Part shown: piece after piece, positions 3,615 through 6,489 of the stretch | Position numbering within the stretch: the first letter of the stretch is position 1 | How the letters are laid out: each line of letters begins with the position of its first letter | Assembly: GCA_003533405.1 (NCBI GenBank) | Contig: DQDL01000007.1 | Location: 1-6,489 of the forward strand | Source: Clostridiales bacterium | GTDB lineage: Bacteria; Bacillota; Clostridia; Oscillospirales; Oscillospiraceae | Length of the DNA: 6,489 bases | Reading direction: 5' to 3' | Program-made: the position numbers and the translations under genes | The notes under the pieces: generated by a model | Databases searched by the model: none | What the model was told of the DNA's origin: nothing | The model's input: the letters and a program-made list of their open reading frames with translations, nothing else

Positions 3615-6218
3615 TTATTTCTCCTGACGGAGCTTGCGTATCTGAATTTTCTGCTGCCGCTCGGCTCTAAACTCCGGCAGCACCTTTTTGCGTGTCGGGT
3701 ACTCGATGCTCTCGACATTCGTGCGCTTTCTGAGGTGAATTGCGTCGAACTTGCACCTTGTCGTGCAGACACCGCAGCCGAGGCACTTGTTCGGGTCAAC
3801 GACCGAAGCTCCGCAGCCTAAGCAGCGTGCGGTCTCCTTTTTGAGTTGCTCCTCGGTGAAGGTCTGGCGGTTATCCTTGAAGCTTGCGACATCGACGGTG
3901 TGCGGCACTTGTCTGGGCGTGCTGTCGTAATCTGCCCTGATGCCGTCAAAGTCGAGGTTATCCTTGTCAAGCGAGCGGTATTCAAGACGATCTCTGCCGA
4001 TGGTAAGGCTCTGTCCCTCCTGCACATAGCGGTGGATGGATATAGCGCCCTGCTTGCCGGCGGCTATCGCATCGATTGCAAATTTCGGGCCTGTGTATAT
4101 ATCACCGCCGACAAAAATGTCGGGCTGCTTAGTCTGATAGGTCATGCCGTCTGCCACGGCGTAGCCCTTGGCGTTTTTCTCGAGAGCGCCGATATCGAGC
4201 TTGCCCCAATCGGCGGTCTGGCCGATGGCGGCGATGACGGCATTGCACTTTACCGTGCCCTTGTCGCACACAAGCTCCGTGACCTTGCCATTTGCGCCCT
4301 TGAGCTCAACGGGCTTGTGTTCGAAGACAAACTTCACGCCCTCGGCCTTGGCATCAAGGACCTCGGCGGGGTCGGCGGGCATATCCTTTTCCTTTCTGCG
4401 GTAGACGACCGTGGTGTCGGCGCCGAGACGCACCGCCGTGCGGGCGACATCCATTGCAACATTGCCGCCGCCGATGACGACGACCTTTTTGCCGAGCTTG
4501 AGCTCCTGCCCGTCGTTGACGGCACGCAAAAAGTCGATGCCGCCGTAAACGCCCGAAAGCTCCTCACCCGGGATGCCTAACTTTGCCGAGCGCTGTGCGC
4601 CGATGCCGAGGTAGAATGCCTCAAAGCCCTGCTTGCGCAGTTCGTCTATGGTGACATCATTGCCGACCTCAACGCCGCACTTAAACTCAACGCCCAGCTC
4701 ACGCAGGACATCGATCTCGGCATCGATGACATTTCTTTCGAGCCTGAATGCCGGAATGCCGTAGCGCAGCATGCCGCCGGGCTCGGCATTTTTGTCAAAC
4801 ACCGTGACCTTGTAGTCGTCGCAGGCAAGGTAGTATGCGCAGGATAGACCCGCCGGGCCTGCGCCGATGACGGCGATCTTCTTTCCAAAGTGGTGCAGCT
4901 TCTTGGGCACAAAACGGGTGGCACGGTCAAGCTCCCTGTCGGCGATGAACTTCTTGACCTCGTCGATGGCGACGGCCTTGTCGATGCTGCCTCTTGTACA
5001 CTCGTCCTCGCAGCGACGGTTGCATATGCGGCCGCAGACGGCGGGGAAGGGGTTCTCTTTCTTTATAAGCTCGAGAGCATCCATGTACTTGCCCTGAGCT
5101 GCAAGCTTGATATAGCCCTGCACGGCGATGTGCGCCGGACAAGCCGTCTTGCAGGGAGCGGTGCCGGAGTCGGCGACATACTTTCTGTTCGTGCGGTGCT
5201 CGGGATTCCAGCGCTCGGGTGGCCAATCAAGGTCGTCCGGCAGATCCATCTGCTTATACTCGACGGGCGTTTTCGTGCACAGCTTCTGACCCATCTGAAT
5301 GGCGTTGTTTGCGCACTTGTCGGTGCACTGACCGCAGGCAACGCACTTATCCTTGTCGATCTCGGCAACATAGTTGCTCTGCGAAAATGCCGGAGTATTG
5401 TAATACTGCGTAACGCCCAAGGCAAGGCAGCTTTCCGGCTGGCAGTTGCAGATGGCAAAGGTGTTGCCGGACTCTAATGTCGTTATCTGATGCACGCAGC
5501 CGACCTCCTCGACATGGCGCATCATCTCGTACGCTTCCTCCTTGGTGAGCTTTTTGCCCCTGCCGAGGCGGATGAACATATCGGCGCAATGTCCCATGAA
5601 CAGGCAGAAGCTCTCGTCCGGATCGCCTGCGCCCTCGTTCATGAGCTTGCGCACACGGCGGCACTGGCAGGGCAGAGCGCACAGGTGGTCGGCGTTCAGC
5701 TCGATGTAGTGGCTGACCCTTTCGTTGTCTATCTGCTGCGCCTCTGCGGGAATGGCGGCCTCAACGGGGATGACACGCATAATGCCGGCTCCCATGGGCG
5801 TATTCATGGCGTGCTCTGTCTGACTGTCCGTTGCGTGCTGCTCAAATGCGTAGGCTATCTCGGGGTGGGCACGGCAAAACGGCTCGTTTAGAAGCAGAAA
5901 CTCGAACACACCCGGGGTGTACAGCGGCTGAAGATATATCTCCAGGCCTATCTTCGGTACAAGCACCTGCACCAAAAGTCCGATCTCCGTAAGCTCCTGA
6001 AGCATCGTGCGTGCCTTGTCCTTGGGGATGCCTGCCCGCCTTGCGATGCCGCCCAGGAAATTCGGCTTCATAGCTCCCTTTATCGCCATGAGCAGCGCTA
6101 TCTGCTCATCGGTGATCCATTTCTCAAACACCTTGTACTCGGCGCAGTCGGGCGTTATCTTATAATGCCCGTCGCCTATCTTTTCGCAGAGCTTTATAAG
6201 ATTTTCTCTAACCTCCAT
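3615..6218 (-). CDS. Multi-cluster 4Fe-4S, FAD- and NAD(P)H-dependent oxidoreductase (GltD/NfnB/AegA-like)
   Basis: An 867-residue soluble flavoprotein. In order: residues 1-115 resemble a winged-helix-like fold (ALLMAIKG...GGIARRAGIPKDKARTMLQEL region); 176-270 are a Cys-rich region with CALPCQC (Cys180, 184, 186), Cys205, Cys211, Cys241 and CNCQPESC (Cys257, 259, 264); 292-302 is a ferredoxin motif C-x2-C-x2-C-x3-C. Residues 352-440 match the GltD N-terminal Fe-S domain (Cys356, 360, 395, 399, 403, 407). The FAD site VIGAGPAG is at 450-457, and the NAD(P)H site VVVIGGGNVAMD at 579-590 with YRR at 606-608. The second flavin motif FVGGDIYTG is at 702-710. The C-terminus has CLGCG (799-803) and a final cluster C-x2-C-x2-C-x3-C (812-822). 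Members of this group move electrons between NAD(P)H and ferredoxin-like carriers or a partner subunit; the substrate here is unknown. ATG 6218 has AAGGAGGG 8 nt upstream; an in-frame extension to 6275 runs into promoter-like AT-rich DNA and is rejected. Confidence 0.9.
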   Translation of the reverse strand: MEVRENLIKLCEKIGDGHYKITPDCAEYKVFEKWITDEQIALLMAIKGAMKPNFLGGIARRAGIPKDKARTMLQELTEIGLLVQVLVPKIGLEIYLQPLYTPGVFEFLLLNEPFCRAHPEIAYAFEQHATDSQTEHAMNTPMGAGIMRVIPVEAAIPAEAQQIDNERVSHYIELNADHLCALPCQCRRVRKLMNEGAGDPDESFCLFMGHCADMFIRLGRGKKLTKEEAYEMMRHVEEVGCVHQITTLESGNTFAICNCQPESCLALGVTQYYNTPAFSQSNYVAEIDKDKCVACGQCTDKCANNAIQMGQKLCTKTPVEYKQMDLPDDLDWPPERWNPEHRTNRKYVADSGTAPCKTACPAHIAVQGYIKLAAQGKYMDALELIKKENPFPAVCGRICNRRCEDECTRGSIDKAVAIDEVKKFIADRELDRATRFVPKKLHHFGKKIAVIGAGPAGLSCAYYLACDDYKVTVFDKNAEPGGMLRYGIPAFRLERNVIDAEIDVLRELGVEFKCGVEVGNDVTIDELRKQGFEAFYLGIGAQRSAKLGIPGEELSGVYGGIDFLRAVNDGQELKLGKKVVVIGGGNVAMDVARTAVRLGADTTVVYRRKEKDMPADPAEVLDAKAEGVKFVFEHKPVELKGANGKVTELVCDKGTVKCNAVIAAIGQTADWGKLDIGALEKNAKGYAVADGMTYQTKQPDIFVGGDIYTGPKFAIDAIAAGKQGAISIHRYVQEGQSLTIGRDRLEYRSLDKDNLDFDGIRADYDSTPRQVPHTVDVASFKDNRQTFTEEQLKKETARCLGCGASVVDPNKCLGCGVCTTRCKFDAIHLRKRTNVESIEYPTRKKVLPEFRAERQQKIQIRKLRQEK

Positions 6219-6253
6219 CAAATGATCCCTCCTTATTATATTTGACCGACCGA

Positions 6254-6272
6254 TGTATATACAAAATATACA
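6254..6272. promoter_or_regulatory. TGTATATACA palindrome and adjacent half-sites in the divergent intergenic region
   Basis: TGTATATACA (6254-6263) is a perfect 10-bp palindrome. TGTATA (6254-6259) is also inverted against TATACA (6267-6272) across 7 nt, and another TTGTATA follows at 6279-6285. The site lies 36 nt upstream of the flavoprotein ATG in a 192-bp AT-rich region between divergent genes, a usual operator position. The cognate regulator is unknown, and AT-rich promoter DNA produces such palindromes easily. Confidence 0.35.
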
Positions 6273-6348
6273 CACCTGTTGTATAAACTATATAATAAAT
6301 CGTATTAAACCGCAAGGGCGATTAGCAGAAAAATTAACAATTTGTCCG

Positions 6349-6377
6349 TTGAATCAGAATTTATACGGGGTTAAACT
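6349..6377 (+). promoter_or_regulatory. Possible promoter of the carboxymuconolactone-decarboxylase-like gene
   Basis: TTGAAT (6349-6354) and TAAACT (6372-6377) are spaced by 17 nt, each matching 4 of 6 consensus bases. The predicted start would leave a leader of roughly 27 nt before ATG 6411. The match is modest and the surrounding DNA is AT-rich. Confidence 0.35.
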
Positions 6378-6410
6378 TAATAAGGAAAATAGAAAACAGG
6401 AGGTGCTGTT

Positions 6411-6489
6411 ATGGCAGTAAAACAGACCGCAGGCAGAGATCAGTTAGGCGACTTTGCCCCTGAATTTGCACGGCTCAAACGAGTGGCTC
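6411..6489 (+). CDS. Carboxymuconolactone decarboxylase family protein, N-terminal fragment cut by window edge
   Basis: Only the first 26 codons are present. The start MAVKQTAGRDQLGDFAPEFARL resembles small carboxymuconolactone decarboxylase (CMD)/AhpD-like proteins of anaerobes, which often begin with a similar 'LGDFAPEFA-x-L' segment. AGGAGG lies 7 nt upstream of the ATG, so the start is well supported. Many CMD-family proteins are peroxidase-like or of unknown function; the catalytic Cys-x2-Cys region lies beyond the window. The last five residues (KRVA) do not follow the N-D-D-V-L pattern I would expect, so the gene may diverge or be disrupted just past the edge. It is transcribed divergently from the flavoprotein gene. 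Confidence 0.6.
   Translation, partial: MAVKQTAGRDQLGDFAPEFARLKRVA

Noticed and set aside
3846..4580. Plus-strand 244-codon open frame opposite the flavoprotein gene
   Set aside because: It is antisense to the FAD/NAD(P)H-binding region with intact GxGxxG motifs; the translation shows no recognisable domain.
4890..5477. Plus-strand 195-codon open frame opposite the Fe-S region of the flavoprotein
   Set aside because: Antisense shadow of Cys-rich coding sequence; no start signals and no domain.
6229..6240. TATAAT-like sequence on the minus strand just upstream of the flavoprotein ribosome binding site
   Set aside because: A -10 box there would place the transcription start at or inside the Shine-Dalgarno sequence, so it is more likely ordinary AT-rich leader.
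6340..6347. ATTTGTCC, half of the operator-like GGACATTTGTCC seen upstream of the lexA-like gene
   Set aside because: Only one half-site matches and the other half is absent, so an 8-base match is easily chance.

Overview
The window looks like chromosomal DNA from a moderately GC-rich, anaerobic Firmicute. A clostridial lineage, perhaps Oscillospiraceae-like, is an inference from gene content: a YolD/Y-polymerase pair, an Fe-S-rich flavin oxidoreductase, a desulfoferrodoxin-like domain, and strong GGAGG ribosome binding sites. No rRNA, tRNA, CRISPR array or transposase was seen.

Positions 25-2279, minus strand: a compact SOS-mutagenesis cassette. Its order is a LexA-type self-cleaving repressor, then a Y-family (UmuC/DinB/UvrX-like) lesion-bypass polymerase, then a YolD-like protein. 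The genes are 8 nt apart and overlapping by 23 nt respectively, so they almost certainly form one operon. A near-consensus promoter (TTGACT-N17-TATGAT) lies upstream. Immediately downstream of the -10 box is a dyad with core GGAC-N4-GTCC, a likely LexA-family operator. A second pair of 13-bp arms shares exactly the same centre. The repressor has a Cys-Gly cleavage site, as in UmuD.

Positions 2265-3400: a plus-strand relic holding only the C-terminal half of an EamA (drug/metabolite) transporter converges on a minus-strand regulator. The two stop codons overlap inside a bidirectional terminator palindrome. The regulator fuses an XRE helix-turn-helix to a degenerate desulfoferrodoxin/superoxide-reductase-like domain, which suggests redox or iron sensing.

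Positions 3467-6218, minus strand: an 867-residue multi-cluster Fe-S flavoprotein of the GltD/NfnB/AegA-like group. Between its stop and a terminator hairpin is a 101-bp element with imperfect inverted arms and two internal hairpins. It is a candidate structured RNA or palindromic repeat that I cannot assign to a known family.

Positions 6219-6489: an AT-rich divergent intergenic region with TGTAT/ATACA palindromes. It separates the flavoprotein from the start of a plus-strand gene resembling the carboxymuconolactone decarboxylase family, cut off by the window edge.

Overall the window combines a self-regulated DNA-damage tolerance operon with redox functions. The best candidates for something undescribed are the nested palindrome with the LexA/UmuD-like repressor, the HTH-desulfoferrodoxin fusion, and the 101-bp structured element.
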